DNA of 64,000 nt from a virus. This document shows positions 1-9,168 of the stretch, one piece after another. Positions within the stretch are counted from its first letter, which is position 1. The number at the start of each line of letters is the position of its first letter. The translations under genes and the position numbers were made by a program. The stretch is from positions 1 to 64,000 of IMG/VR virus record IMGVR_UViG_3300034101_003180. One strand, given 5' to 3'. The notes beneath the pieces are model-generated. The model saw nothing but the letters and a program-made list of their open reading frames with translations, searched no databases and was not told the DNA's origin.

Positions 1-64
1 AGCAAATTTTTTTGGAATACAATTACCAAACCAAGAAGAATCTTCAAACGAGTTTAATTTTTAA
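1..64 (+). CDS. 3' end of an unidentified gene (partial)
   Basis: An open frame runs from base 2 to a TAA at 62-64 and would end in an acidic 20-residue tail (ending EESSNEFNF). The next gene's AAGGA ribosome site overlaps this stop, as is usual in phage operons. A second frame is open from base 1 to a TAA at 55-57 with a basic tail, so the choice of frame is uncertain. No function can be assigned from 20 residues. Confidence 0.4.
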   Translation, partial: ANFFGIQLPNQEESSNEFNF

Positions 65-75
65 GGAATTATATT

Positions 76-399
76 ATGCCAGAGACATATAAAAGTTTTG
101 GAACAATTTTAGGAACAACAGCCGCAACCACAATTTATGCAGGAATATCATCTGGAACTGCAATTGTAAATAGTGTCAATTTGAGTAATATTCAGGCTGG
201 TGGTGGAGTTTTGGTTACCTTGGAGGCTGTAAAAGGATCTACAGCATATTCTTTGATTACAAATGCTTCTGTTCCAGTATCTACAACTTTACAAGCATTA
301 GATGCACCTGTTGTTTTAGAAGCAAACAATACTCTTAGAGCCACTGCGGGATATACGGGATACATTCACGCCTTTGTTTCCGTCTTAGAAATTACTTGA
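76..399 (+). CDS. Putative small virion protein
   Basis: A 107-residue protein, rich in Thr, Ala, Ser, Val and Gly and almost free of charge in its centre. This beta-rich composition is typical of phage decoration, tail or fibre proteins. An AAGGA ribosome site lies at 63-67. There is no signal peptide or membrane segment. The TGA stop (397-399) is embedded in the -35 box of the promoter for the next gene, so transcription units change here. I do not recognise the family. A surface virion role is inferred from composition and from similarity in style to the 77-residue protein at 43656-43889. Confidence 0.6.
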   Translation: MPETYKSFGTILGTTAATTIYAGISSGTAIVNSVNLSNIQAGGGVLVTLEAVKGSTAYSLITNASVPVSTTLQALDAPVVLEANNTLRATAGYTGYIHAFVSVLEIT

Positions 400-423
400 C
401 ACTAAAAATCCATAGGATATACT
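396..423 (+). promoter_or_regulatory. Early-type promoter TTGACA-N16-TATACT
   Basis: The -35 TTGACA is at 396-401 and the -10 TATACT at 418-423 with a 16-nt spacer. The -10 ends 7 nt before the ATG at 431, so the transcript should begin at or next to the start codon. It has the same architecture as the promoters at 17149 and 19009. It probably drives the small basic gene and the clamp/clamp-loader operon. Confidence 0.75.
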
Positions 424-430
424 GATAGCC

Positions 431-586
431 ATGAATGAAGACAGTTTTGAAAAATTTACCAATCGCCGTAAGAACAAAAAAACGGGTCTGAGCCGCAAAC
501 AAGAGAAGCGCAGCAAGCGTGGTAATCGCCACGAACAGAAGCAGCAACTAAATGACGCTATGTATCGTAAGTTTCAAGACGATTAA
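431..586 (+). CDS. Small basic protein upstream of the clamp gene
   Basis: A 51-residue protein made mostly of Lys, Arg, Asn and Gln (for example NRRKNKKTG and RKQEKRSKRGN) with an acidic start (MNEDSF) and end (FQDD). It is the first gene after a strong early promoter and lies 17 nt before gp45. Small basic proteins at this position occur in related phages, but I cannot name its family. Binding to nucleic acid or to a replication protein is only an inference from its charge. No ribosome site is visible, which fits a leaderless message. Confidence 0.65.
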   Translation: MNEDSFEKFTNRRKNKKTGLSRKQEKRSKRGNRHEQKQQLNDAMYRKFQDD

Positions 587-603
587 TTTATATAAGGATC
601 TAT

Positions 604-1275
604 ATGACAACTGTGACAAAAATGCGTTTGAGCAAAGAAACATTTAACATTCTTAAAAACTTCTCAGCAATCAATTCTAATATTCTTATCAAGCCCGGGA
701 ACAGAATCAAGACTGTATCGGCAGGCAAGAATATCTTTGCTGAAGCAACCGTAACCGAAGACTTTCCAGTAGATGTAGCTATCTGGGATCTTAACAAGTT
801 CCTTGGTGTTATTAGTATGTTTAATAATCCAGATCTTGAGTTCCATGACAACTATGTTGAGGTTTCCAATGGAAACTCATCTATTCATTATTACTACTCT
901 GAGGCAGCACTACTCACTGTGCCAACTAGAGATGTAAAGATGCCTAGTATTCTATTCTCTTTTGATCTTGAGGAAAAGGATCTAAATGAGATTCTAAAGG
1001 CATCTAGTATTCTTCAAGTCAGCGATCTAAACATCGTTGCTGGTGATGGTAAGATCAAAATTACCGTAGATGACGCAAAGAAGGGAACCATGAACAGCTT
1101 TGCAATCACTGTGGAGGAGAATTATAATGGGCCGGATTACATCGGGTCTCTTGATGTGTCTGACATTAAGTTTCTTCCGGGTTCATATAAAGTTGAATTG
1201 ACTACCAGCATCATTTCTAGATTTACTCATACTTCTCAGGATCTTGCCTACTATATCGCAATCAAGCGAGGTTAA
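604..1275 (+). CDS. 45: DNA polymerase sliding clamp, gp45-like
   Basis: A 223-residue protein of the size of T4 gp45. It starts with the typical clamp opening (MRLSKETFNILKNFSAIN) and has the two-domain, mixed alpha/beta pattern of a trimeric DNA clamp, including SFDLEEKDLNEILKAS at the second domain. It would tether gp43 to DNA and, in T4-like phages, also activates late transcription at TATAAATA boxes, many of which are in this window. An AAGGA site lies at 594-598. It heads the conserved T4-like order 45-44-62-regA, with the gp44 start 3 nt after its stop. Confidence 0.93.
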   Translation: MTTVTKMRLSKETFNILKNFSAINSNILIKPGNRIKTVSAGKNIFAEATVTEDFPVDVAIWDLNKFLGVISMFNNPDLEFHDNYVEVSNGNSSIHYYYSEAALLTVPTRDVKMPSILFSFDLEEKDLNEILKASSILQVSDLNIVAGDGKIKITVDDAKKGTMNSFAITVEENYNGPDYIGSLDVSDIKFLPGSYKVELTTSIISRFTHTSQDLAYYIAIKRG

Positions 1276-1277
1276 TT

Positions 1278-2222
1278 GTGACTGATGTAAACAGCATTCT
1301 TTGGGTCGAAAAGTATCGACCCAAGACACTATCCGATTGCATTCTTCCTATCGACACAAAGGCCATGTTCAATGGCATGTTGAAGGAGGGATCAATCCCA
1401 AACATGATGTTCTACGGTAAGGCAGGAACGGGCAAGACCACAGTTGCCCGTGCCTTGGCACATGATTTAGACTCAGAATACATTCTTATCAACTGCTCCG
1501 AAGAGAATGGTATTGATACTCTTCGAACCAAGATTCGAAATTATGCTTCAACAGTTTCATTGAATGGTGGTCAGAAGATTGTTATTCTTGATGAGTTTGA
1601 CTATGCAAATGCTCAGTCTATTCAGCCTGCTTTGCGCGGAGCAATTGAGGAGTTTCACAAGAATTGCCGGTTCATTATAACCTGCAACTACAAGAATCGT
1701 GTTATTGAGCCTCTTCATTCTCGCTGCACTGGAATTGATTTTACCATTCCTACAGCAGAGAAATCCCAAATGGCTGGGGCTATGCTCGCTAGGATTGAAC
1801 AGATTTTGACCAATGAATCTGTAGCCTTTGACAAGGCTGTGGTTGCAAACCTTATCAAGAAACACTTTCCAGACCTTCGTAGAATCATCAATGAACTACA
1901 GAAATATTCTTCTGCTGGAAAGATTGATGTAGGTATTCTTGCACAAAACAGTAGCGAGTCTTTTAAAGAACTTCTTGGCTTTATGAAGAACAAAGACTTT
2001 GCTTCTTGTCGCAAGTGGGTTGTGCAAAATCTAGATCTCAATACCACAGAGTTCTTTAAGCGTCTGTATACCGAACTATATACCGCTTTAAAGCAGAGTT
2101 CTATTCCACAAGCCATTCTTATCATTGCTGAATATCAATACAAGTCTGCGTTTGCAGCAGACCAAGAAATCAATACCATGGCTATGTTGGTTCAAATTAT
2201 GATGGACTGTGAGTTTAATTAA
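1278..2222 (+). CDS. 44: Clamp loader large subunit, gp44-like AAA+ ATPase
   Basis: A 314-residue AAA+ ATPase close to T4 gp44 in length. Walker A (GKAGTGKT) is at residues 47-54, Walker B (DEFD) at 105-108 and the arginine-finger SRC motif at 148-150 (R149). It opens and loads the gp45 clamp together with gp62. The start is a GTG at 1278, two bases after the gp45 stop, with GAGG just upstream. The stop overlaps the ATG of gp62 by one base (TAATG), so the two subunits are probably translationally coupled. Confidence 0.94.
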   Translation: MTDVNSILWVEKYRPKTLSDCILPIDTKAMFNGMLKEGSIPNMMFYGKAGTGKTTVARALAHDLDSEYILINCSEENGIDTLRTKIRNYASTVSLNGGQKIVILDEFDYANAQSIQPALRGAIEEFHKNCRFIITCNYKNRVIEPLHSRCTGIDFTIPTAEKSQMAGAMLARIEQILTNESVAFDKAVVANLIKKHFPDLRRIINELQKYSSAGKIDVGILAQNSSESFKELLGFMKNKDFASCRKWVVQNLDLNTTEFFKRLYTELYTALKQSSIPQAILIIAEYQYKSAFAADQEINTMAMLVQIMMDCEFN

Positions 2223-2602
2223 TGGAACTTAAAGAATTTCTTAACAGCATAAATCACGACAAGAAACCTTTACTAGACGAAGAAACAGCAGTTCGTTATT
2301 ATCCTCCATTTGTGGTTAATCGGTGTCTGTCTTATTTTCCAGACACCATTTTTCATTCCAATGAAATGAATTGCCATCCTTGGCTTGACCCCAAATCTCA
2401 GTTTGATTTTCATCGTTTATCTGTACGCAAAAAGAAGCGTTTCTCACCTTGGTTGCGAAAAGAAACCGAGGAAAATATAGCCTTAATTAAGGAAGTTTAT
2501 GGGTATACAAATGAGAAGGCTAGAGAAGTGCTAAATATACTTAGTTCAAAAGACATAGCAAAATTAAAGCAGTCTTTATATAAAGGTGGAACTAAGAATT
2601 AG
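2222..2602 (+). CDS. 62: Clamp loader small subunit, gp62-like
   Basis: A 126-residue protein, shorter than T4 gp62 (187) but the size of the cyanophage-type gp62. Recognisable signatures are PFVVNRCLSYFPDT, the basic KKKRFSPWLRKE patch and the C-terminal YGYTNEKAREVLNIL helix. Its start overlaps the gp44 stop. It completes the loader complex as the non-ATPase subunit. It lies directly before regA, exactly as in T4. Confidence 0.88.
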   Translation: MELKEFLNSINHDKKPLLDEETAVRYYPPFVVNRCLSYFPDTIFHSNEMNCHPWLDPKSQFDFHRLSVRKKKRFSPWLRKETEENIALIKEVYGYTNEKAREVLNILSSKDIAKLKQSLYKGGTKN

Positions 2603-2613
2603 CAGGTGTTGAT

Positions 2614-3039
2614 ATGTCAGAATTATCAGATAAAACATTTAATAACGTTGGTGTTCACGTCAAATTATTTGATGATGAAGACTTTATGGTGGTCAGAGAA
2701 ACCCTTTCAAGAATAGGTGTTTCTCCAAAAGGCAAAAAAGTTTTGTATCAATCTTGCCATTTGATTCATAAAAACAACGTATATATTGTAGCGCACTTTA
2801 AAGAACTTTTTGCACTTGATGGATTGCCATCAAATGTTAGTGAAGAGGATATTAAAAGAAGAAATGCTATTGTAAATCTTCTTGAAGAATGGGAACTAAT
2901 AGAAGTAATTGACAAAGATAAAATAAAAGACAAAATGCCTATAAGTGGGCTAAAGATTATTCGTTACGGTGAGAAGGATGACTGGGAATTAATTCCAAAA
3001 TTTAATCCCGGTTCATTACGTAGATTTTTTAATTCATAA
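2614..3039 (+). CDS. regA: Translational repressor RegA
   Basis: A 141-residue protein that aligns by eye along its length with T4 RegA (122 residues). Shared pieces include VRETLSRIG, KVLYQSCHL, YIVAHFKEL, NAIVNLLEEWELIE and the C-terminal WELIPKFNPG. RegA binds the start regions of early phage mRNAs and shuts off their translation. About 13 extra residues are added at the N-terminus. It sits 11 nt after gp62 in the T4 order. If early messages here are leaderless, as promoter spacing suggests, its target sites would have to lie at or inside the start codon. Confidence 0.92.
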   Translation: MSELSDKTFNNVGVHVKLFDDEDFMVVRETLSRIGVSPKGKKVLYQSCHLIHKNNVYIVAHFKELFALDGLPSNVSEEDIKRRNAIVNLLEEWELIEVIDKDKIKDKMPISGLKIIRYGEKDDWELIPKFNPGSLRRFFNS

Positions 3040-3047
3040 GGATTATT

Positions 3048-4268
3048 ATGCACAATTTAACTTTAAGTATGATCGTCAAAAACGAGGCACCAAATATTCA
3101 ACGATGTTTGGAGTCTGTCGCACCATTTATTAATTACTATGTAATCTGTGATACTGGTTCTACAGATAACACTAAGGAAATTATTAAAAAGTTTTTTGAT
3201 GAAAAGGGAATCCCCGGTGAAATTCACGACCATGAATGGTCTGACTTTGGAATCAACCGATCAAAGGCTCTTGAACTTTGCATGGGCAAAACAAAATGGG
3301 CTCTGATGATCGATGCAGATGATTTTATTTCTGGAAAACTTCCAGTTGATAAATTTGATGAAAATTTAGATGGTTATGTTGTAAAGATAAAACGGGGACC
3401 TTTTGAATGGTATCGTGCACAGATATTTCATCTAGCCAAAAAGAAATGGTGGTACGAGGAACCTCTGCACGAATATTCTATCTGCGAACAGCCAATGAAT
3501 ATTGGTAAACTTGAAGGAGATTATTGTTGGGAAGTTCGAACAGAGGGTTGCAGATTTAGAGAAACAAATGGTGATGATAGAGAAAAATATAGAAGAGATT
3601 ATTACATTCTAAAGAAATATATTGAAGAAAATCCAAACCAACCTAGAAAACAATTTTATTTAGCTCAATCTGCCTTTGATGCTCACATGTTTGATATTGC
3701 AGAGGTTGAGTATGAAAAAAGAGCAAAAATGGGACAATGGATAGAAGAGGTTTTTTATTCTTGGATGCGCGTTGGAATGTGCCGGGAACTTTTAAATAAG
3801 CCATTAGAAAATGTAATCGATGCGTTTATGCAAGCGTTTGAGTGTCTTCCAAATAGAGTAGAACCCTTGTATCATATGTCTTGTATCTATAGAAAGCATA
3901 ATAGACCAAGAAATGCATTCATCATGTCATCACAAGGTCTGTCTTATGCTATTCCACAAGACCAAATTCTTTTCGTGGATACTGGAAATTATCTTTGGGG
4001 AATTCTAGATGAGGTTGCCACTACCGCAGCCCATGTAGGAAAATTTCATATGGGATTGGCTGCTTGTGAAAAATTATTGGCAGAACCACATCTTCCAGAA
4101 GATCAAAGAGAAAGAGTAAAACAAAATAGAGAACTTTATCTCAAAGCTGTTATGCAGCACCAAGGTCAAATTGAAGCACAACAAAAAAAACTTTTAGATG
4201 AAGTGAAGAAAAAAGCCAACAGAACCACTTTAGATGTGGACCCAAATAAAGTTCCAGCGGTTCTTTAA
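3048..4268 (+). CDS. Glycosyltransferase family 2 with helical repeat C-terminus
   Basis: A 406-residue protein. The N-terminus is a GT-A, family 2 glycosyltransferase: LSMIVKNEAPNIQRCLESV, then DTGSTDNT at about residue 36, and the metal-binding MIDADD (DxD-like) near residue 89. The C-terminal half (from about residue 185) looks like TPR-type helix pairs and ends in a Lys/Gln-rich coil. It would transfer a sugar from a nucleotide-sugar to an acceptor. It has an AAGGA site and follows regA, but a late promoter lies between it and the fibre genes. Its nearness to Thr-rich collagen-like fibres suggests virion glycosylation, which is inference. Confidence 0.85.
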   Translation: MHNLTLSMIVKNEAPNIQRCLESVAPFINYYVICDTGSTDNTKEIIKKFFDEKGIPGEIHDHEWSDFGINRSKALELCMGKTKWALMIDADDFISGKLPVDKFDENLDGYVVKIKRGPFEWYRAQIFHLAKKKWWYEEPLHEYSICEQPMNIGKLEGDYCWEVRTEGCRFRETNGDDREKYRRDYYILKKYIEENPNQPRKQFYLAQSAFDAHMFDIAEVEYEKRAKMGQWIEEVFYSWMRVGMCRELLNKPLENVIDAFMQAFECLPNRVEPLYHMSCIYRKHNRPRNAFIMSSQGLSYAIPQDQILFVDTGNYLWGILDEVATTAAHVGKFHMGLAACEKLLAEPHLPEDQRERVKQNRELYLKAVMQHQGQIEAQQKKLLDEVKKKANRTTLDVDPNKVPAVL

Positions 4269-4274
4269 TTAAAG

Positions 4275-4282
4275 TATAAATA
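4275..4282 (+). promoter_or_regulatory. T4-like late promoter TATAAATA
   Basis: A perfect TATAAATA box lies 8 nt before the ATG at 4291 and just after the stop of the glycosyltransferase. It has no recognisable -35 box, as for T4 late promoters. It separates the early regulatory operon from the fibre genes. Confidence 0.8.
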
Positions 4283-4290
4283 TTTTTGTA

Positions 4291-4680
4291 ATGGAAAATA
4301 TTTATGACCCAAATGTAGTATTAGGTGATACTTTACGTTGGTCTATGGCTATCAAAAATAGTGCTGGATCCAGTTATGATCTAACTGGATCCACATTATC
4401 TATGCAAATTAGATCTGGATATTATCCTAGTTCCGTTTTAGTATCATACAGTACCGGAATAACAGCAGGGACTATAATTTCAATACCAGAAGGTTCTACT
4501 GGTGGTTTAGCTGCAGCCACAGGTGGTTCTGTAAATATCTGTGTTGGTTCTAATTATACTAAAAATTTTCCACCATATACTCAAATTTTTTATGATCTGC
4601 AACAGATAACATCTGGTGGAGATACTATAACTCTTTTAAGAGGAAAAATAAACACAATTTTAGATGTAACAAGAACATAA
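4291..4680 (+). CDS. Putative fibre/baseplate-associated protein
   Basis: A 129-residue beta-rich protein. The opening ([33 protein letters not shown]) resembles small phage proteins with an Ig-like or baseplate-upper-protein fold that precede fibre genes. It has no membrane segment or signal peptide. It is the first gene after a TATAAATA box and ends one base before the collagen-like gene, so it is probably a co-expressed virion part. Family assignment is by resemblance only. Confidence 0.6.
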   Translation: MENIYDPNVVLGDTLRWSMAIKNSAGSSYDLTGSTLSMQIRSGYYPSSVLVSYSTGITAGTIISIPEGSTGGLAAATGGSVNICVGSNYTKNFPPYTQIFYDLQQITSGGDTITLLRGKINTILDVTRT

Positions 4681-4681
4681 A

Positions 4682-6292
4682 ATGACAGATGTAAATGTAA
4701 CGGTTGTAACATCAACCCCAAATCTAATAGAAGTAATTACACAAGGTAGCGGATCTGCTGGTGCTTCTGGTACTCCCGGAGCAAAGGGAGCCACAGGAGC
4801 CACTGGTGCTACAGGAGCCACAGGAGCCACAGGAGCCACAGGAGCCACTGGTGCTACAGGAGCCACAGGAGCCACAGGAGCCACTGGTGCCACAGGAGCC
4901 ACAGGAGCCACAGGAGCCACTGGTGCCACAGGAGCCACTGGTGCTACAGGAGCCACAGGAGCCACAGGAGCCACTGGTGCCACAGGAGCCACAGGAGCCA
5001 CAGGAGCCACTGGTGCTACAGGAGCCACAGGAGCCACAGGAGCCACTGGAGCCACTGGTGCTACAGGAGCCACAGGAGCCACAGGAGCCACTGGTTTACC
5101 TGGGGATATATACTCCACACAATCTACAGATTTTATTAATTTAAATACCTTGTCTATAAATGACACCTTAACATTAAGCATACCAAGTGGCTTGGCTTAT
5201 ACTAAGGTTCAATCTATCAGAGTTGCACACAGCAATACACAATACATAGATGCTGAAATTTCTCAATATATAGGAACAAATTTAACTTTTATTGCAAAAG
5301 GTATAACAGGAAGTGGTAATGTTAGCCCATGGGATATAAATCTAGCTGGCGCAATTGGTCAGAAAGGTGATCAAGGAGTTCAAGGCATAACAGGAAACAC
5401 GGGTGCCACGGGAGCAACTGGTGCCACAGGAGCCACAGGAGCAACTGGTGCCACAGGAGCCACGGGTGCTACAGGAGCCACGGGTGCTACAGGAGCCACG
5501 GGTGCCACAGGAGCCACGGGTGCCACAGGAGCCACGGGTGCTACAGGAGCCACGGGTGCTACAGGAGCCACGGGTGCTACAGGAGCCACGGGTGCTACAG
5601 GAGCCACGGGTGCTACAGGTCCGGTTGGACCCCATGTTGTTAGTTTAAATGGATTGAGCGGTGGTGTAACTCTTTATGGTGGAACTGGTATAAATTTAAT
5701 TTTATCATTACAAGGAATTACAATATCCTCTTCTACATCTCAAAGTGGATCTTCTGAAATTTCTTCTTTAACTCCTGCTGGAATCACAGGTGATATAGTG
5801 GGTTATAGAAATAGTTCTTGGGGAATAATTAAACCAAATACTGTTTCTATGCCTCTTCCCAATCTTGGAAATATATTATCAATTATTGGAGGATTTACTT
5901 CATGGAATGTTGCTCCACAATTTAGTCCAGGATTTCAAGGAAGATATTTGGGGAAAGGTACATTTTTAGTACATAATACAGAATATGTTGACGCCACTTT
6001 GTTTGGGACCAATTCTATATTATTAGCATATGATAATAGAGTTGACGGAAATGCAGTTGCTTCTGCAACTAAAATACTTCAAGGCGATGGAATAACATTT
6101 CCACTTTTTGTTGGTTCTGGTGAAGCTAGAAGTTATACTTTTTTAAATAGTAACGGTAATTTTGAAACTAGAGATTGGTACAATGGTGGTGCACCATCAA
6201 CAACTCACGTTGGATGGGCCATTCGATTAAGTGGAGTAACTTCTGGTGGTTTAGTTGGTGGCGCATTTGGTGGAGGTATACAAACAGTTTAA
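4682..6292 (+). CDS. Collagen-like fibre protein with Gly-Ala-Thr repeats
   Basis: A 536-residue protein. A short N-terminal domain (1-35) is followed by 34 Gly-Ala-Thr triplets (36-137), a globular spacer (138-240), a second tract of 24 triplets (241-312), and a C-terminal beta-rich domain of about 220 residues. Gly-X-Y tracts form trimeric triple helices in phage fibres. Thr in position Y could be O-glycosylated, as in bacterial collagen-like glycoproteins. It starts one base after the preceding stop. The tracts are almost perfect 9-base DNA repeats, so their length should vary by slippage. Host attachment is inferred. Confidence 0.85.
   Translation: MTDVNVTVVTSTPNLIEVITQGSGSAGASGTPGAKGATGATGATGATGATGATGATGATGATGATGATGATGATGATGATGATGATGATGATGATGATGATGATGATGATGATGATGATGATGATGATGATGATGATGLPGDIYSTQSTDFINLNTLSINDTLTLSIPSGLAYTKVQSIRVAHSNTQYIDAEISQYIGTNLTFIAKGITGSGNVSPWDINLAGAIGQKGDQGVQGITGNTGATGATGATGATGATGATGATGATGATGATGATGATGATGATGATGATGATGATGATGATGATGATGATGATGPVGPHVVSLNGLSGGVTLYGGTGINLILSLQGITISSSTSQSGSSEISSLTPAGITGDIVGYRNSSWGIIKPNTVSMPLPNLGNILSIIGGFTSWNVAPQFSPGFQGRYLGKGTFLVHNTEYVDATLFGTNSILLAYDNRVDGNAVASATKILQGDGITFPLFVGSGEARSYTFLNSNGNFETRDWYNGGAPSTTHVGWAIRLSGVTSGGLVGGAFGGGIQTV
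4787..5092 (+). repeat. Tandem 9-bp repeat encoding 34 Gly-Ala-Thr units
   Basis: Consecutive GGA/GGT-GCC/GCT-ACA/ACT units run without interruption. Synonymous changes form a higher-order pattern in which GGTGC(T/C)ACAGGAGCC blocks recur. This marks past unequal crossing-over or slippage. Confidence 0.95.
5402..5617 (+). repeat. Tandem 9-bp repeat encoding 24 Gly-Ala-Thr units
   Basis: A second tract in the same gene. It is dominated by an 18-base unit, GGAGCCACGGGTGCTACA, so its synonymous pattern differs from the first tract (ACG rather than ACT). The two tracts have therefore been expanding separately. Confidence 0.95.
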
Positions 6293-6295
6293 CCT

Positions 6296-8581
6296 ATGTT
6301 CTTCGGAAAGAACAAAACATCTTTAAGACTTAAAAAGCCATTTTTAGGATTGGCTTTGGATACCGATTATTATATTGTAGAACATGTAACAAATCCATCA
6401 AGATTAAAAGTTGGTACAGGTATTTCCAAGTTATCTTTAATAAATTCAAATGGAGATGAATATCTTTTAGAAGGAAATTCAACCAAGATAAAGGATTTGT
6501 TTACTCAAAAATATTTGTTTGAATCAACTGAAGGAAAAACATATAAAGTTGTAAGACCTGTTGGTAATTTATTAAGAAATTCTTTATTAAAAGAAATTAT
6601 CACAGAACATTACGATGAAAAATGGCAATTGGGCCATGGCACATCAGAGCAATATTACATACAACAATCTAATAATAAAATTATTAAGTTGTATGGCAAT
6701 TCACAACAAATAAAAAATATAATGGAAGAGGTTGTTCAACAACCGAAACCACAGATTACTCAATCTGTTCTCACAGAAACAAAAATTGAACCAAAAGTTC
6801 AAGTTATTGAAAAAACAATAATCCGTGAACAGGCTCCTATTATTGGAGAACCAGGTCCTAAAGGTGACATTGGTGAAAAAGGTCCCAGAGGTGAACCCGG
6901 TCCACAAGGACCAAGAGGATTCCCGGGCCCAATTGGTCCTCAAGGAGAAAAGGGAGAAAAAGGAGATCAGGGAGAACAAGGAACACCCGGCGAACAAGGT
7001 CCGGTAGGCCCAAGAGGAATTAAAGGACCAAAGGGAGATAAAGGTGATAAGGGTGATAGAGGTCCTGCGGGCCCAATGGGCCCAATGGGTGCAGCAGGAT
7101 TACAAGGAGAACAGGGCCAAATTGGTCCACAGGGTCCAATTGGCCCACAAGGTTCTGTTGGTCCTGCTGGACCACAAGGACCAAAAGGAGAAAGAGGTCC
7201 ACAAGGAGAAAGAGGATTACAAGGTCCTGCTGGTCCAAAAGGTGAAATTGGACTATCTCCAATTATAAAAGCCGAAGAACCATTAGTTTTAAATAATGGA
7301 ACTCTATCTTTTCAGACAGATAAATTTAAAGATCTTATAACAAAAACTTCAAGTAAAGATATACAGGATGCTATTAGTAAACTTACCTCTTCCATAATTC
7401 CAACTGGAGGTGGCGCTGTAGGAATCGTATTTGAAGGAAAAAGATTAATTCGTTCAGTTAACGATATTAAATTTTCTGGTGATGTAAATGTAACTAGAGA
7501 AGGAAAAGATGTTCGTGTCACCATTGCACCAAATACAGCAACAAGTGTATTTGCTGGTTCTGGAATCAGTATCACTGATGGAATAACCGCTGGAAGCAAA
7601 GTAATCAGCAATACTATTAGTGTAAAAAGTAGTAAACCCGGTGTTATTCAATATTCTAACACAGGCAACACAGATTTAGAAAGTGATAATGCATTTTTCT
7701 TAAATCAAGATAACAGTGAGTTAATTTTACCAAAAGGTGTTAGTCTTGGTGTAGATGGATTTATTACATTTCCGGATGGCACAACTCAAGGTTCTGCATT
7801 TTCTGGAACAGAATCTACATGGACAAATCCAGATCCGGGTGCAGCAAATGGAATTGCTAGCGGAATAACTTTTGCATTAGGATTAAATGCTATAGAAGTT
7901 TTAGAACAATTAATTTATCCTTATCAACCAGTAACATTCACAGCCTTCTCAATAAACTTGGGAACATCTCCATTCGATCTTGGAAGAACTTTTGGTTCCG
8001 GTTCATACACTGCTACATGGACTACATCAGGTCCAACTGGAAACTGGATTCCTGCTTCGTTGGTGGTAAGAGACAATACAAATTCTACAGTAATTCGTTC
8101 TGGTTTGAACTACAACAGTACACCAGCCGGAATTACTTTGAGCCAATATGGCTATTCAACACCATCTCAACTTACATTTGGCTTAACAGGTCAACAACAA
8201 TCTGGTCTTGTTGTGTCGAGAACAGCAACATTCGATTGGCGTCATAGAATTTATTGGGGCAAGAGTGCATCTGCTTCACCGACATCACTTGCTGATCTAA
8301 CAACCGGCTCTAATAATAGATTCACATCATCTACTACGGCTTTGGGAACTTACACATATACTTTCCTTGATTCTGTAAGCCCAGAATATTCATATGTAAT
8401 TGTACCAACATCTCCGGGATCTCCCGGAACCTATACATCTTGGAAGGATGCAAACAATCTAACCGTAACACCAGTTTCAGGAACATTCACTCAAACCAAT
8501 GCTTATGGAGTTTCAATTTCTTGGACATGGTATCAAGTCAGCAACCCAACAACCGGAATTTATTCCATAACCGCTTCTTAA
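6296..8581 (+). CDS. Collagen-like fibre protein with Gly-Pro-rich triplets
   Basis: A 761-residue protein. Residues 1-150 form a globular head ([18 protein letters not shown]...). Residues about 184-322 are an animal-collagen-like Gly-X-Y domain with many GPQ, GPR, GEK and GPK triplets, charged and varied in contrast to the GAT gene upstream. The C-terminal ~440 residues are beta-rich and Thr/Ser/Gly-rich, with [11 protein letters not shown], a motif seen in phage fibre shafts. It is probably a trimeric host-binding or spike fibre. It starts 3 nt after the preceding stop in the same late operon. No hydroxylase is seen nearby. Confidence 0.85.
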   Translation: MFFGKNKTSLRLKKPFLGLALDTDYYIVEHVTNPSRLKVGTGISKLSLINSNGDEYLLEGNSTKIKDLFTQKYLFESTEGKTYKVVRPVGNLLRNSLLKEIITEHYDEKWQLGHGTSEQYYIQQSNNKIIKLYGNSQQIKNIMEEVVQQPKPQITQSVLTETKIEPKVQVIEKTIIREQAPIIGEPGPKGDIGEKGPRGEPGPQGPRGFPGPIGPQGEKGEKGDQGEQGTPGEQGPVGPRGIKGPKGDKGDKGDRGPAGPMGPMGAAGLQGEQGQIGPQGPIGPQGSVGPAGPQGPKGERGPQGERGLQGPAGPKGEIGLSPIIKAEEPLVLNNGTLSFQTDKFKDLITKTSSKDIQDAISKLTSSIIPTGGGAVGIVFEGKRLIRSVNDIKFSGDVNVTREGKDVRVTIAPNTATSVFAGSGISITDGITAGSKVISNTISVKSSKPGVIQYSNTGNTDLESDNAFFLNQDNSELILPKGVSLGVDGFITFPDGTTQGSAFSGTESTWTNPDPGAANGIASGITFALGLNAIEVLEQLIYPYQPVTFTAFSINLGTSPFDLGRTFGSGSYTATWTTSGPTGNWIPASLVVRDNTNSTVIRSGLNYNSTPAGITLSQYGYSTPSQLTFGLTGQQQSGLVVSRTATFDWRHRIYWGKSASASPTSLADLTTGSNNRFTSSTTALGTYTYTFLDSVSPEYSYVIVPTSPGSPGTYTSWKDANNLTVTPVSGTFTQTNAYGVSISWTWYQVSNPTTGIYSITAS

Positions 8582-8582
8582 T

Positions 8583-9158
8583 ATGCCAATTACAGGATAC
8601 ATCTCAGTAGGTCTACCAATCGGCCCAAATGTCGATAGTGACCCATATTTCGTAACAAATCCAAGATACGGACTTGGTGGATTACGAACTGTAACTGACA
8701 TAACAGCAAGAGATGCCATCATAACTCAACGACGTGAAGTTGGTATGATGACCTATGTTACAACTGAAAATAAATTTTACTATTTATCTGGTGGTACTGG
8801 AAATTCTTATTGGATTGAATTTAGTGGTGCAACAGGAAGTGGTGGAACTGGTGCAGTATCTTCCATAACCGGAACTCCGAATGAAATAGAGGTATCAAGT
8901 CCCACCGGAAATGTTTCCATAGGACTTCCAAATTCAGTAAATATTGCAACTAGTTTAAATATTGGTGGAATAACTATTGGTGTAAGTGGAGGAAATTTAT
9001 ATGTTTCTAGCGGATTAGATATATTTGGTAATATAAATACTACAGGAACCCTTATTGTTGACGGATTAATTATCACCAAATCAGGCTTCCAAGGATATAC
9101 CGGAACAGAACAACTAGAACCGATTGAACACGTTACACTTGATGGTGGAGATTATTAA
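8583..9158 (+). CDS. Fibre-associated structural protein
   Basis: A 191-residue Gly/Thr/Ser-rich protein. The first 85 residues (GLRTVTDITARDAIITQRREVGMMTYVTTENKFYYL) match a module often found in marine phage fibre proteins, and the rest is a repetitive beta shaft (SITGTPNEIEVSSPTGNVSIGLP). The ATG follows the preceding TAA by one base. No enzymatic motif is visible. It is probably a short fibre or adaptor. Confidence 0.7.
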   Translation: MPITGYISVGLPIGPNVDSDPYFVTNPRYGLGGLRTVTDITARDAIITQRREVGMMTYVTTENKFYYLSGGTGNSYWIEFSGATGSGGTGAVSSITGTPNEIEVSSPTGNVSIGLPNSVNIATSLNIGGITIGVSGGNLYVSSGLDIFGNINTTGTLIVDGLIITKSGFQGYTGTEQLEPIEHVTLDGGDY

Positions 9159-9168
9159 GGAATAAACA

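Noticed and set aside
4660-5181. Long minus-strand frame encoding a Val-Ala-Pro repeat protein
   Set aside because: It is the mirror of the Gly-Ala-Thr DNA repeat. Any 9-base repeat without stops gives such frames. The plus frame has a promoter, gene context and normal flanking domains.
4787-5617. CRISPR array
   Set aside because: The repeats are contiguous 9-base coding units with no spacers. No array with spacers was seen in the window.
5342-5648. Further repeat frames on both strands across the second GAT tract
   Set aside because: Same cause as above, low-complexity shadows of the collagen-like gene.
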